Shown here one piece after another: positions 54,501 through 57,429 of a stretch of 64,000 nt of DNA. Each line of letters starts with the position of its first letter. Position 1 is the stretch's first letter. The stretch comes from Siphonodentalium dalli (Eukaryota; Mollusca; Scaphopoda; Gadilida; Siphonodentaliidae), in assembly GCA_032622095.1 (NCBI GenBank), contig CP136069.1, positions 17,683,326 to 17,747,325 on the forward strand, given 5' to 3'. The translations under genes and the position numbers were made by a program. The notes below the pieces were generated by a model. That model was given only the letters and a program-made list of their open reading frames with translations. It was not told the origin of the DNA and ran no database searches.

Positions 54501-57422
54501 AGGTTTGAAATGTCCAACTCTAGGAAGGCTAGGATTTTGCGAATTTCTTGTTCGTGTTTCAAAGTGTTGGTCCCTCCCCCGTGGCCAATAAAAAATGCTA
54601 ATTAGTTTAAGAGAACAAAATTTTACTACATTTGGTCAAAATTGTGGACTGAAACGGCCATCAGTTGGAGAATTTCCCAACCTAAAGGTGGGTATGAGGT
54701 TTGAAATTTCCAACACGAGGAAAGCTTGAGGTCAGTCTAGATGCTAGGATTGTGCGATTTTCTTGTTTAGTTTTCCAAATTTTCTCACACCGGGCCGAAC
54801 AACCATGCTCGGGCCGGTGTGTCTGGCCTCTTGTCCGTAGTCTTGTGTATTTGTCTGGAGTTGGACCACCAGATGTTAGGATTTATGCAATTATCAGGTT
54901 CAAATATCTGAATGTTCTTATACCGGTTATATGGTGGTTTATGAATATATAGGCTATTAGGCCTGAGCACTGAGGTGCAAGGGGTGCAAATGGAATTATG
55001 GAAAACTTGTGTTTGGTCGGATTTAAGGCGGGGGGGGGGGTGCATTTGCAATTCCACAAAGTTGATACCTCCATCAACGGAGACCCTCTAGCCACGTCCC
55101 TGGAAATTGAACTGGTGGAATATACATGCGTTAGCCAGAGTAGAGATTCGTGGCTATTTCGATACCGGGGGAATTTCAAAAGCGAATACTGGCTGTAATA
55201 GGAAATGTTCAGATAATAAGTTCAACAAACTGCCATAGGTCGCTTGTTGAACTAATTATTTGAATATTTCCCACCAATCAATATACATTATTCTGCGCGT
55301 ATGTTATGTCGTTAGTCTGTCGTCTGCTTACATTTCACCAACACTCCTCCAGATGAATAATGTACTATTCCAATGTACACTTTAATAACTCAATGTGAAA
55401 ATCCATTTTGTACAGGGAGGGTTAATGTAGCTTGATAAATACATGTTTACTTACATGCGCGCACCAGACAATATAGAAGTAGATATTGGGAAAATATCAT
55501 TTCCATCTCATAAGAAAAAAGAAGGATCACATTTATTTTCGGCGTTAAACATTAAACATTTCTCTACTAAATGAACTATCCTACCCTGTTAAAAAATTAT
55601 ACATTGGAAATGTTCATAGCTCATCTGAAGGGGGTTCATGACAAATAAACAGATGACAGATAATAAAAGTGCAGAAGGTTTCAAATTTATTGGAGGAAAT
55701 GTTCAGATAATAATAACATTTCCTATGGGATAACTACTCATCAATTGTGCTTTAGTATAGAAAGGGTAAACTCTGAACATTTGCTATGCGATAACTACTC
55801 ATCAATGAAGCTTTATTACAGAAAGGGTAAACTTATTATCTGAATATTTCCTACGGGATAACTACTCATCGAAAGGGTTGAACTTATTCTCTGAATTTCC
55901 TATGGGATAACAACTCACCAGTTATGATTTAGTATGGAAAGGGTTAAACTTATCTGAGTATTCACCATGGGATAACTACTCATTAATGATGCTTTAGTAT
56001 AGAAAGGGTTAACTTATTATCTGAAAATGTCCTATAGAACAACTAGTCATCAATGGTGCTTTAGTATAGAAAGGTTTAACTTATTATCAGACCAATTCCT
56101 ATGGGATAACTACTCATCAATGGTGCTTTAGTTGAAAGGAGTTGATGAAAGTTGTTTTCAGAACATATCCTCGTGTAAATATGTCCATATTGGACATAAC
56201 TATTCGTATAGGTTCATATGAGAGTTATTTGAATATGAAATAAGCCCATAGTGGACACACTCGTTATCCAGTTATATGGCGCGGGCCACAGTGAAGACAC
56301 GTTATAAAGCGCGTACATCTGAAAGTCGATTGGGGTTGGTAAATGCCGCGGAGAGTAGAATAAGTCGATCAAATAAGGCCGATATGAATTTATTTGAATT
56401 GTAATAAGTGCATACGGAACTTATATCTTATTCGAAGTTAGGTCCATATAAGGATTATTTCACTTCTAAATAATCCCAATATGAGCTTATTTCAGTCCCT
56501 TGAAATAAGTTTACTATAAACTTACTTCGACGAGAGCAGGCTGTTTCAGAGTATGAAAGCCTATTGACTTCAGCTGTTCGTGTATTTTCAACCTATTTTC
56601 ATCAACGCAACATAATAACAGTGAGAAATAATAATGCCAAATTTTGAGGTCATAAATTACGAAACGATTTAACTGACAAATTGATCTGTGGTTAACTTTT
56701 TAGATGTCCGATGGAATGGTTGATGGACGTGGCTAGACGGTCTACGTTTGGGATGTCCACCTTGTAAATTACTACAGCACCCCTCCCATTGAAGCAAATT
56801 GGAAGTTCCTGTTGAAAATTTTGGCCAAATTTATGGTGAGACACCCAGCCTGTTCTGAAAATAGGTTCATATTGAACATAATTCAAAAACCTAAATAAGC
56901 TCATATCTGCGTTATTTGAATCTGAATTACGCTCTATATGAATGTAAATAGGGCACGAAAACAGTCGCATATGAGCGTATTCATATTACAAATACGTCCG
57001 CATCAGGAGTATTAGATGCAACACCCCCATACGAAACACGCCCATATAGGTATTACTCAATCTAACTTTTTTAATCGACACGACCGGATTCACGCTCTTT
57101 ATAATGTTGTTTCACTGCGGTCCGCGCCATTAAACGGAATAACGGGTGTACGCTCATTATGGACATATTTCAGAATCGAATGTTTTTGTGCCCCATTTAC
57201 GTTGATATATAGAACGTAATTCAGATTCAAATAACGCCACTGTGACCGTATTTGGGTTTTTGAGATACGTTCAATATGAACCTATTTGCATGATGATATG
57301 TTGGGACACCACAACCACCCTGTCGCCACCCCCTGAATGGATGTACATAACTCACCGAACGGAAATTCCAAAACCATAAACACCAACACGAATTTGAATG
57401 ATGTCCAGGCTACCCACGACAT
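9579..57422 (-). CDS. Multi-exon gene: secreted protein with two C-type lectin domains and at least six EGF modules (partial)
   Basis: Twelve exons can be chained on the minus strand: 57422-57356, 44286-44056, 41320-41239, 40546-40368, 39292-38975, 26621-26493, 20578-20483, 17822-17703, 16598-16485, 15527-15411, 12432-12313 and 9692-9579. Each has AG and GT borders, and the phases match at every junction (all phase 1 except 41239/40546, phase 2). Domain order is signal peptide, CTLD1, CTLD2, EGF1-6. The last exon ends in phase 1 and no stop was found, so the gene runs past the left edge, perhaps to more EGFs and a membrane segment. CTLD and EGF combinations occur in cell-surface or matrix recognition proteins, so a secreted or surface carbohydrate- or ligand-binding role is inferred. 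The specific family is not recognised. Extra exons inside the large introns cannot be excluded. Confidence 0.8.
9735..9870. repeat. Foldback repeat in intron next to EGF6 exon
   Basis: The core AGTTTGATAAATTTGATTCA reappears as its reverse complement about 30 bp later. Outer arms (AACGAGTTATGTTGG / CCCAACATAACGAGTT) extend the hairpin. CCCAACATAACGAGTT is repeated once more to the right. Confidence 0.8.
9900..12300. other. Intron sequence, no further feature recognised
   Basis: This stretch separates EGF6 and EGF5. No exon with EGF spacing and no clear transposon termini were found. ORFs at 10716-10907, 11465-11683 and 11998-12183 have no recognisable motif. Confidence 0.5.
12313..12432 (-). 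CDS. Exon 11: calcium-binding-type EGF module 5
   Basis: A 120-nt, 40-codon, phase 1-1 exon (acceptor TTATACAG, donor G-GTTAGT). It reads DVDECLTDMYMDCIHGRC then VNLPGGSTCGCYPGWTG. DVDEC fits a calcium-binding EGF, but the aromatic residue of the hydroxylation pattern is Ser. A palindrome-plus-AT-array element starts about 70 bp upstream of its acceptor. Confidence 0.9.
12500..12900. mobile_element. Palindrome-bounded element with AT-rich array
   Basis: It starts with a 69-bp-type palindrome (TGCATTCTCTTACATGCGAG ... GAGAATGCTTTGGC, 12506-12572). Next come about eight degenerate ~35-bp units (AAATTGTTAAAGAATGTAAG then AAAAAATGATAA, about 12575-12885). It ends with a truncated palindrome arm at about 12885. 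The same architecture recurs at 40.75, 44.36-45.29 and, with a short array, 52.37 kb. Confidence 0.7.
13110..13680. repeat. About 174-bp tandem repeat, roughly 3 copies
   Basis: Successive units share ATTATGGCAGTTTTAACAAA, TTATGGTGAAAAC and GACAGGAAAATT in the same order, near 13199, 13369 and 13547. They are moderately diverged. Confidence 0.75.
13908..13972. repeat. Hairpin repeat in intron
   Basis: GTTGAATTGGATATTCGGGA is followed about 25 bp later by its near reverse complement (TCCCTGAATATCCAAC). The dispersed TTGGAAATTT family begins just to the right. Confidence 0.7.
14015..14120 (+). repeat. Copy of the dispersed TCAGTTGGAAATTTT repeat family
   Basis: TTTGGTCTGAAATGGCAATC then AGTTGGAAATTTTCCAA matches segments at about 46420-46720, 54085-54780 and (inverted) 63130-63390. 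Confidence 0.65.
14350..14480 (-). mobile_element. Retroelement 3' end with (TCAA)n tail
   Basis: On the minus strand an AT-rich segment ends in AAAATCAATCAATCAATC. TCAA-type tails end many CR1/L2-type LINEs and their SINEs. The body is not recognised. Confidence 0.4.
14490..15400. other. Intron sequence with dispersed-repeat fragments
   Basis: No exon seen. A poly-G run lies near 14863. A TTTGCCAAATG-rich segment ending GGCGTGAACCCTGTAT at about 15040-15126 resembles one near 59045-59135. A TTGGAAATTTC-family fragment is at about 15150. Confidence 0.45.
15411..15527 (-). CDS. Exon 10: calcium-binding EGF module 4
   Basis: A 117-nt, 39-codon, phase 1-1 exon between TTCCACAG and a perfect GTAAGT donor. 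It reads DINECENGQSNCLHGHC then FNTDMGYECHCYSGWTG. Six cysteines, the DINEC calcium-binding start and the Asx-hydroxylation pattern (C-F-N-x4-Y-x-C-x-C) are all present. Confidence 0.91.
15825..15970 (-). repeat. Three copies of an EGF3 exon-end/donor segment (50-bp unit)
   Basis: Units near 15825, 15876 and 15926 each contain TGGGAACCAGGTGTGATCAA followed by GGTATATA (minus strand; first unit slightly diverged). This is the last part of exon 9 plus its splice donor. They lie downstream in the same intron. Confidence 0.85.
15970..16190. repeat. Local direct and inverted duplication in intron
   Basis: GGATGCAAGTTGGTCTGACA occurs twice (about 16014 and 16107). AAGTAATGGATGTTG recurs inverted near 16150-16165, forming a partial hairpin. 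Confidence 0.65.
16381..16484 (-). repeat. Two more donor-bearing copies contiguous with EGF3 exon
   Basis: ATACCTTGATCACACCTGGT begins at 16381 and 16431 and again at the true exon end (16481), a strict 50-bp period. Each copy offers an intact donor that would shift the frame, because 50 is not a multiple of 3. Confidence 0.9.
16485..16598 (-). CDS. Exon 9: calcium-binding EGF module 3
   Basis: A 114-nt, 38-codon, phase 1-1 exon (acceptor TTTTCAG, donor G-GTATAT). It reads DINECRDSMYCVNGNC then TNEMGSYSCNCSDGWMG. The DINEC start and the C-x-N-x4-Y-x-C-x-C pattern match the calcium-binding EGF and Asx-hydroxylation signatures. The last ~33 nt of the exon plus ~17 nt of intron, donor included, are tandemly repeated downstream (see repeats at 16381 and 15825). 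Confidence 0.9.
16640..17040. repeat. Pair of related palindromes (about 95 bp each)
   Basis: At 16640-16735 GAGGTCCCCAGAGGGTGA is mirrored by its reverse complement around a CCGC..GCGG centre. At 16945-17040 a second, similar palindrome begins GCAGAATGAGGCCC. A diverged partial copy (TTCCCAAATGGTGAATATTG) lies between. Confidence 0.8.
17131..17460. mobile_element. Foldback element, about 160-bp inverted arms
   Basis: From AACTGTACACTAAATC to GAATTAGTATACAGTT the whole 330 bp folds on itself. The innermost arm, AACATGGTAATTATAATAAA, is near perfect and the outer arms are diverged. The centre is TTACTCGAGTG. There is no ORF, so it resembles a foldback MITE. Confidence 0.8.
17703..17822 (-). 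CDS. Exon 8: EGF-like module 2
   Basis: A 120-nt, 40-codon, phase 1-1 exon (acceptor CTTTCAG, donor G-GTATGA). It reads ISPDIITCETGCIHGKC, then GGGYSCDCREGWIGQHCDTG. All six EGF cysteines are present, as is the GWxG turn. There is no acidic DxNEC start and no Asn after the third Cys, so calcium binding and Asp/Asn hydroxylation are unlikely. Confidence 0.88.
17840..18755. other. Intron sequence between EGF1 and EGF2, no feature recognised
   Basis: No exon, long ORF or transposon ends recognised. It leads into the 50-bp satellite. Confidence 0.5.
18761..20455. repeat. 50-bp satellite, about 34 copies
   Basis: The unit TATACCCCGGTAACTATATA then ACACACGTTTACAAAGAGATATACCATCTT is strictly 50 bp. 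The left half is almost uniform (ACACACG, AAAGAGATAT). The right half mixes ACACATG, AACGAGATAG and CCACC variants in recurrent combinations. It ends about 28 bp from the donor of the EGF1 exon. Confidence 0.97.
20483..20578 (-). CDS. Exon 7: EGF-like module 1
   Basis: A 96-nt, 32-codon, phase 1-1 exon bounded by TATCTCCTCAG and G-GTTAGT. It reads QTCLPLGCHHGACHTGACVC then NTGWTGDNCDKG, with six cysteines in EGF spacing. It lacks the DxNEC calcium-binding start, so it is a non-calcium EGF. The intron side at 20597-20640 carries a diverged copy of the first half of this exon, and a 34-copy 50-bp satellite begins about 28 bp past its donor. Confidence 0.87.
20597..20640 (-). repeat. Diverged copy of the 5' part of the EGF1 exon with its acceptor
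   Basis: The plus-strand segment AGTTCCGTGGTGATAACCCG then AAGGCAAACATGTTTGCTCT matches the exon at 20540-20580 with a few changes, offset by 57 bp. On the minus strand it sits immediately upstream of the true acceptor. Confidence 0.8.
20652..20991. mobile_element. TTAA-flanked (piggyBac-like) MITE copy A, 340 bp, with twin palindromes
   Basis: TTAA on both sides (20648-20651, 20992-20995). Ends are CCCTTTATCCAACA and TGTTGGGTAAAGGG. Inside, two 69-bp near-perfect palindromes (20801-20869 and 20902-20970) lie in opposite orientation. The CCC/GGG ends with TTAA duplication fit piggyBac-type elements. Copy B is at 52226. Confidence 0.85.
21460..21502. repeat. (CTGT)n microsatellite
   Basis: About ten CTGT units. 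A shorter, interrupted tract followed by the same GTGTTCTATATA-like sequence recurs at 22828-22866. Confidence 0.95.
21590..23480. repeat. Degenerate ~145-bp satellite, about 12 copies
   Basis: Units share GTCGCCGATTTCCACCAAAC, then a CATGATATGAGGAATCTAAT-like segment, then a GGTTTAAA and GTCAGGGG segment. Similar starts are visible near 21655, 21785, 21930, 22070, 22215, 22365, 22510, 22655, 23035, 23140, 23270 and 23390. The head (CTGT)n segment occurs twice about 1.36 kb apart. ORFs on the minus strand are repeat translations. Confidence 0.85.
23520..24680. other. Intron sequence, no gene recognised
   Basis: No exon or retroelement motif on either strand. Confidence 0.5.
24785..25110 (+). 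pseudogene. Decayed LINE reverse-transcriptase fragment
   Basis: Conceptual translation gives pieces of a LINE RT N-terminal region: CKTECTDQMVNECNNASVNE, then YFPEDWAVGIKQPIYKGSGD. These resemble the LK-xK-x-G-D-x-I and FPxxWxxGxxxPIxKKGD motifs of many LINEs. It has stops and frameshifts and no catalytic core. The LINE clade cannot be fixed from this piece. Confidence 0.6.
25490..26230. mobile_element. Inverted pair of a dispersed repeat
   Basis: The right arm (about 25830-26230) reads GGTATGGCTCATTCGAATCT ... GGAACGCTCTTTTCTGTTCC. The left arm (about 25490-25770) is its partial reverse complement. Related copies lie at 41400-41860 and 52650-52915. No coding motif seen. Confidence 0.7.
26493..26621 (-). 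CDS. Exon 6: second half of CTLD2
   Basis: A 129-nt, 43-codon, phase 1-1 exon (acceptor TTATCAG, donor G then GTATGA). It reads DLILGYTAWYGTPANEYC, then SFWRTEACYVHHTSVCER, matching the C-terminal half of a CTLD with its three remaining cysteines. GTPAN stands in place of EPN and there is no WND, so CTLD2 has probably lost the classic calcium/sugar site and may bind protein or be structural. The phase fits both exon 5 upstream and EGF1 downstream. Confidence 0.87.
26802..27305 (-). other. Unrecognised 167-aa ORF, probably not a gene
   Basis: This is the longest non-repeat ORF in the window (contains YYTIISPWQVYFGRCNRKD) and is rich in hydrophobic residues and Cys. No domain, splice context or homologous copy was found. 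It lies just left of a plus-strand LINE RT fragment. Confidence 0.15.
27457..28439. mobile_element. TTAA-flanked non-autonomous transposon, copy 2 (983 bp)
   Basis: It sits between TTAA (27453-27456) and TTAA (28440-28443) inside the RT of the LINE, joining IFKKG on the left to ANYRPVSL on the right. It is homologous to 8527-9440 in inverted orientation. No transposase ORF. Confidence 0.8.
29067..29205 (+). repeat. 51-bp in-frame tandem repeat within LINE remnant
   Basis: CGGTAAACCGTTACTACATG starts at 29071, 29122 (one change) and 29173. A 51-bp period keeps frame (17 codons). Confidence 0.9.
30210..30840. other. Intron sequence, no feature recognised
   Basis: A G-run lies near 30510. No exon or transposon signature. 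Confidence 0.4.
30855..31310. repeat. Degenerate array of TTGCGCTTAAGCACAATAAG units
   Basis: GCGCTTAAGC-type motifs separated by AATAAGGAATAT-type segments recur about ten times in both orientations, since the core is near-palindromic. Spacing is irregular. Confidence 0.7.
31640..31858. repeat. Tandem repeat, about 55-60-bp unit, four copies
   Basis: TTATGTGGATGGGGTTATCA then TTAAACCTCACATCCTTATATTGG repeats with small changes. Confidence 0.85.
32040..32875. repeat. Diverged ~300-bp tandem repeat, three copies
   Basis: Copies near 32055, 32325 and 32645 share ATATGTATCTAACAAAACTA, GGATTAGATGTTGGGTTGG and GACCAATGTTGATGTA in the same order. Poly-G runs vary. ORFs on both strands here are not conserved between copies. 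Confidence 0.75.
32945..33290. repeat. About 180-bp tandem duplication (two copies)
   Basis: AGGATTTCCCATTCAAATCG ... AAGCTGAGACTTGGT ... TATATTCCTAA recurs from about 33123 with about 85 percent similarity by eye. Confidence 0.85.
33340..34440. other. Intron sequence, no gene recognised
   Basis: No exon features. A short inverted motif CACTGGACGCGCTTCGCGCG then TCGGTCAGTGG at about 34051 forms a hairpin. Confidence 0.4.
34505..34800. mobile_element. Foldback repeat; inverted relative at 53190-53430
   Basis: GCGATAAGCAAAACTCTCAA is mirrored about 150 bp later by TTGAGTGCTTTGCTTATCG. The segment GTGGGTCACCGTGAATCATT matches, in reverse, the repeat near 53360. Confidence 0.7.
35269..36279 (+). 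pseudogene. LINE apurinic-like endonuclease region
   Basis: Two ORFs in the same frame are separated by a single stop (35671-35673). Motifs in order are NARSIVNKADSICEFI, DLLAVCETWL, RGGGVALFFS, VVYRPP, FVIVGDMNIW, GHTLDHII and SDHHGVTC. This is the standard APE-type endonuclease series used by LINEs to nick target DNA. About 335 residues in all. One stop mutation, plus a second at 36277, separates it from RT. Confidence 0.85.
36436..38620 (+). pseudogene. LINE reverse transcriptase with internal duplication
   Basis: Motifs in order are ETELKRLISSMKSKSCSLDP, YKNYRPVSNLPFIAKVLEKV, FQSAYRSKH then a stop, VLLLMLDLSAAFDTCDHNIL, a stop-containing GINIGSSTFSNL segment where GxPQGSxLGPLLF is expected, and YADDTQIYI. 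The C-terminal part includes SSLRNLGAYVDSTMEM and a final FQNVSVSIWNSLPVDMR region. Because of the duplication, motifs LDLSAAFD and YADD occur twice (about 36970 and 37520; about 37240 and 37790). The protein cannot be made intact. Confidence 0.85.
36921..38020 (+). repeat. 550-bp tandem duplication inside the LINE RT
   Basis: 36921-37470 and 37471-38020 look identical by eye over the full 550 bp. The repeat starts TGACATTGATTTATCTCTGA and ends GGATCTTTCAAA. Confidence 0.95.
38975..39292 (-). CDS. Exon 5: first half of CTLD2
   Basis: A 318-nt, phase 1-1 exon between TTTACCAG and a GTAAGT donor. After a short Cys-containing linker (DDTDCDFVRAHPSPLCNSS) it reads ENDCYYIANKQNMTWDMARE, then an alpha-1 Cys, and ANYWIGGLEDTNRLFAWNN. 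These are the hallmarks of a CTLD N-terminal half. Several NxS/T sites suggest N-glycosylation. A 12-kb intron containing the 35-39 kb LINE separates it from its second half. Confidence 0.88.
39397..39495. repeat. Hairpin repeat near CTLD2 exon
   Basis: TATTGTGGGGATTGACGGTAACAT is mirrored by ATGTTACCGTAAATTCACCACAATA. It is an approximately 98-bp foldback just upstream of exon 5. Confidence 0.75.
39739..40023 (-). pseudogene. Possible decayed CTLD-like segment
   Basis: An open minus-strand stretch contains KLNWYSSEFGDSPDDALDSY, then GEYLFCTYHRNS and FFDTSCHHFELKLL. The W...C...DxxC spacing loosely resembles a CTLD second half. It lies between exons 4 and 5 of the lectin gene. Its only plausible acceptors are poor and out of phase with the flanking phase-1 exons, and no final Cys or clear donor follows. 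It could be a dead duplicate exon or a chance ORF. Confidence 0.22.
40190..40320 (+). mobile_element. LINE-like 3' end
   Basis: GATGCCTTTTGTATATTTAT then ATACGAATAAAATATG with an AAGTAAAGTAAATAAATA tail is the style of many invertebrate LINE 3' ends. No coding part is attached. Confidence 0.4.
40368..40546 (-). CDS. Exon 4: C-terminal part of CTLD1 (WND and final Cys)
   Basis: The open segment ends LLKWNDAGGSAYKVGG then AILKYICQI, followed by a strong GTGAGT donor in phase 1. WND and YICQ are the expected last calcium-ligand and beta-5 Cys motifs of a CTLD. The acceptor is uncertain. The AG at 40548-40547 keeps phase with exon 3 and adds CGDILIEHIYYGIPQSVTD. A second AG at 40502-40501 has a better pyrimidine context but runs into a stop if joined to exon 3. 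The cysteine normally found just after WND is missing. Confidence 0.55.
40585..40690. repeat. Short local repeat of CATGCTGTACAGTGTAT units
   Basis: Three diverged units (about 40615, 40648, 40678) share a TGTACAG(T/G) core and CCCTT spacing. Confidence 0.6.
40699..41116. mobile_element. Palindrome/AT-array element with CCCTTTCATGAC-type ends
   Basis: The left end CCCTTTCATGACGGGA and the right end GTCGTGAAAGAG then TTAA are diverged inverted ends. Inside are a duplicated GCGAGTCGACCATAGGTCGC half-palindrome (40757 and 40807) and about seven AAATTGTTAAAGAATGTAAG-like units (40855-41080). Confidence 0.6.
41239..41320 (-). CDS. Exon 3: CTLD1 long loop with EPN motif
   Basis: An 82-nt exon following TTTTAG and ending at a GTATGT donor in phase 2. 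It reads EQMTYFDWNEGEPNDWNG then NIEDRIML. Joined to exon 2 it gives WKWVNGEQMTYFDWNEGEPN, a textbook CTLD calcium-site segment. In known CTLDs EPN goes with mannose-type sugar specificity. The usual EDC cysteine is replaced by Arg (EDR). The spliced junction supplies a CC pair a few residues later if the exon 4 start given here is right. Confidence 0.75.
41400..41860. mobile_element. Dispersed repeat copy (family of 25490 and 52650)
   Basis: GGACATGGCTCATTCGAACC ... GGAACGCTCTTTCTGTTCCA ... TTGGAGCGCAAAACG is co-linear with 25830-26230. Confidence 0.75.
42270..43003 (+). mobile_element. LINE 3'-terminal fragment with (TTATC)n tail
   Basis: Translation gives RTYRLFKRIVRNRTLSSSH, LRINNHTLAIEKGPH and RLCIFCSDGAIEDEKHFLLE. 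This is the Cys-containing C-terminal region (CxFC...EDExHFLLEC) found after RT in several invertebrate LINEs. It has stops and no RT. It ends AATAAAAGTATCTTATCTTA with four or five TTATC units. Confidence 0.75.
43260..43500 (-). mobile_element. Short retroelement 3' end inserted in the foldback arm
   Basis: On the minus strand an AT-rich stretch ends GCAATAAATAAATCAATCAC. It interrupts homology between the arms of the 41936-43580 foldback, so it is younger. Confidence 0.5.
44056..44286 (-). CDS. Exon 2: first half of CTLD1
   Basis: A 231-nt, 77-codon, phase 1-1 exon. The acceptor is CATTTCAG and the donor is G then GTGAAT. It reads from CTDGYTLIGSRCYSLNE through SSWEDAAILC to HWIGGHEVDNWKWVNG. 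This is the N-terminal half of a C-type lectin fold: an initial Cys pair, the alpha-1 Cys (ILC), the WIGG form of the family's WIGL motif, and the W-W-W turn before the long loop. An AT-rich array and a damaged copy of the 69-bp palindrome lie just upstream. Confidence 0.88.
44355..45290. mobile_element. Palindromes and two opposed AT-rich arrays
   Basis: A damaged palindrome at 44360-44430 is followed by an array of TTTTTCTTACATTCTTTAAC units (44430-44700). A complementary-orientation array (AAATTGTAAAAGAATGTAAG) lies at 45045-45245 and ends with a truncated palindrome (45243-45290). The AGATAATAAGTTCAACAAA hairpin at 44938-44990 lies between. Confidence 0.65.
45300..46040. other. Intron sequence, repeat fragments only
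   Basis: A CCCGTCATGAAAGGG end-like motif at about 45316 belongs to the palindrome family. The rest is AT-rich with no exon. The 45549-45803 minus ORF has no recognisable motif. Confidence 0.45.
46044..46144. repeat. 37-bp tandem repeat, about 2.7 copies
   Basis: TATAAACCACACCGTGGCCT then ACCAGATGTTCGCTCAT. The third copy is cut at CCAG by the 46145-49097 element and resumes at 49098 as CAGATGTACGCTCATTATG. Confidence 0.9.
46420..46720 (+). repeat. Copy of the dispersed TTGGAAATTT repeat family
   Basis: AGCTGGAAATTTGATACCTG, ACAATTTATTAGGGGG and GACCAACATTTGCATATTTA match 54140-54300 in order. Confidence 0.65.
47460..47745. repeat. TTAGTCA/TGACTAA-rich degenerate inverted segment
   Basis: GACTAACTTAGTGTTAGTCA at the left and ACATATGTTAGTCATATTGA at the right are mutually inverted. 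It is related in motif to the 63.4-kb palindrome but much more diverged. Confidence 0.6.
47941..48252 (-). mobile_element. tRNA-derived SINE with AATAAACCAAACCAAACC tail
   Basis: On the minus strand GGTGCGGTAGAGTGCC (A-box-like) and GGTTCTAACCCCG (B-box-like) are about 65 bp apart. A 200-bp body follows, ending CCCTAATAAACCAAACCAAA. This is a different family from the 2.1-kb SINE. It is nested in the 46145-49097 element. The overlapping ORFs are spurious. Confidence 0.7.
49195..52180. repeat. 30-bp satellite, about 97 units
   Basis: The unit TCCAATGTGAACCTATATCT then GAATCACCTG repeats with no length change. Variants are ACCTGT/ACAGGT, AACCTA/AACATA, GTGAA/GTAAA and a rare TCCATTG. Both edges carry ACCTATCTGCACGAGGATTT then GTTTGAGCTTGATTGAGAATC (about 49204 and 52081). 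The edge motif appears once more near 52170. The ~960-codon ORFs on both strands exist because 30 is a multiple of 3 and the unit lacks stops in one frame per strand. They are not evidence of a gene. Confidence 0.98.
49504..51350. repeat. 900-bp higher-order duplication within the 30-bp satellite
   Basis: The order of variants over 30 units from about 49504 is repeated from about 50404. For example the TCCATTG variants at 49851 and 50088 recur at 50751 and 50988, and GTAAA at 50397 recurs at 51297. Confidence 0.9.
52226..52616. mobile_element. TTAA-flanked (piggyBac-like) MITE copy B, 391 bp
   Basis: Flanked by TTAA (52222-52225, 52617-52620). Ends are CCCTTTACCCAACA and TGTTGGGTAAAGGG. The 69-bp palindromes are at 52374-52442 and 52522-52590. 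It carries a short AT-rich segment between them that copy A (20652) mostly lacks, but is otherwise nearly identical. Confidence 0.9.
52650..52915. mobile_element. Dispersed repeat copy (family of 25490 and 41400)
   Basis: AAACGGACATAGCTCATTCG ... CACGGAACGCTCTTTTCTGT is co-linear with the other copies. Confidence 0.7.
53190..53540. mobile_element. Inverted relative of the 34.5-kb foldback
   Basis: GAGCGATAAGCACAAGTCTC then AACACCATGG, and GATTCACGGTGACCCACT, correspond in reverse to 34600-34700. Confidence 0.6.
53704..54058. mobile_element. Foldback MITE with about 80-bp inverted arms
   Basis: The left arm TTGACACAGAACCTTATAAA ... AATGTACTTCACTG and the right arm CAGTGAAGTACATT ... TATATAAGGTTCCCTGTCAA are reverse complements with scattered mismatches. 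A minus-strand ORF inside (MLLVIMCFLLMYFTACED) looks signal-peptide-like but uses an inverted arm as its start. Confidence 0.8.
54085..55100. repeat. Dispersed TTGGAAATTT family, about four tandem diverged units
   Basis: CATCAGTTGGAAATTTTGCA then ACCT, followed by G-rich, GGTCCCTCC and TTAGTTTAAGAAAACAA segments, recur about every 170-180 bp (54298, 54465, 54660). The end contains TCTAGCCACGTCCCTGGAAA, also seen in inverse near 56735 and 62905. Confidence 0.75.
55200..55265. repeat. AGATAATAAGTTCAACAAA hairpin
   Basis: GAAATGTTCAGATAATAAGT then TCAACAAAC is followed by its imperfect reverse complement. Same motif as 44938-44990. Confidence 0.7.
55690..56155. repeat. Degenerate ~70-bp tandem repeat, about six copies
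   Basis: Units share TATGGGATAACTACTCATCA, TGCTTTAGTATAGAAAGGG and AACTTATTATCTGAA. The first copy also includes the GAAATGTTCAGATAATAA motif. Confidence 0.8.
56160..57310. repeat. Degenerate region of short GTTCATATTGAAC / TTATTTGAATCTGAA motifs
   Basis: Imperfect repeats of CATATGAACCTATTTG-like and TTTGAATATGAAATAAGCCC-like words recur irregularly. They resemble the 30-bp satellite unit. A GCGGTCCGCGCC segment (about 57118) also recurs near 49133 and 6746. No exon seen. Confidence 0.5.
57356..57422 (-). CDS. Exon 1: start codon and signal peptide
   Basis: The exon encodes 22 residues beginning MSWVAWTSFKFVLVFMV and ends in phase 1 at a good donor (G then GTGAGT). The stretch FVLVFMVL is a typical signal-peptide core. 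An in-frame TAA lies 9 nt upstream of the ATG, which supports this start. The single G left over joins GA of the exon at 44286 to make glycine, leading straight into the CTLD1 start. The 13-kb intron that follows holds the 30-bp satellite, and an unseen exon there is possible. No clear promoter element is visible upstream. Confidence 0.65.
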
Positions 57423-57429
57423 AATCAGT

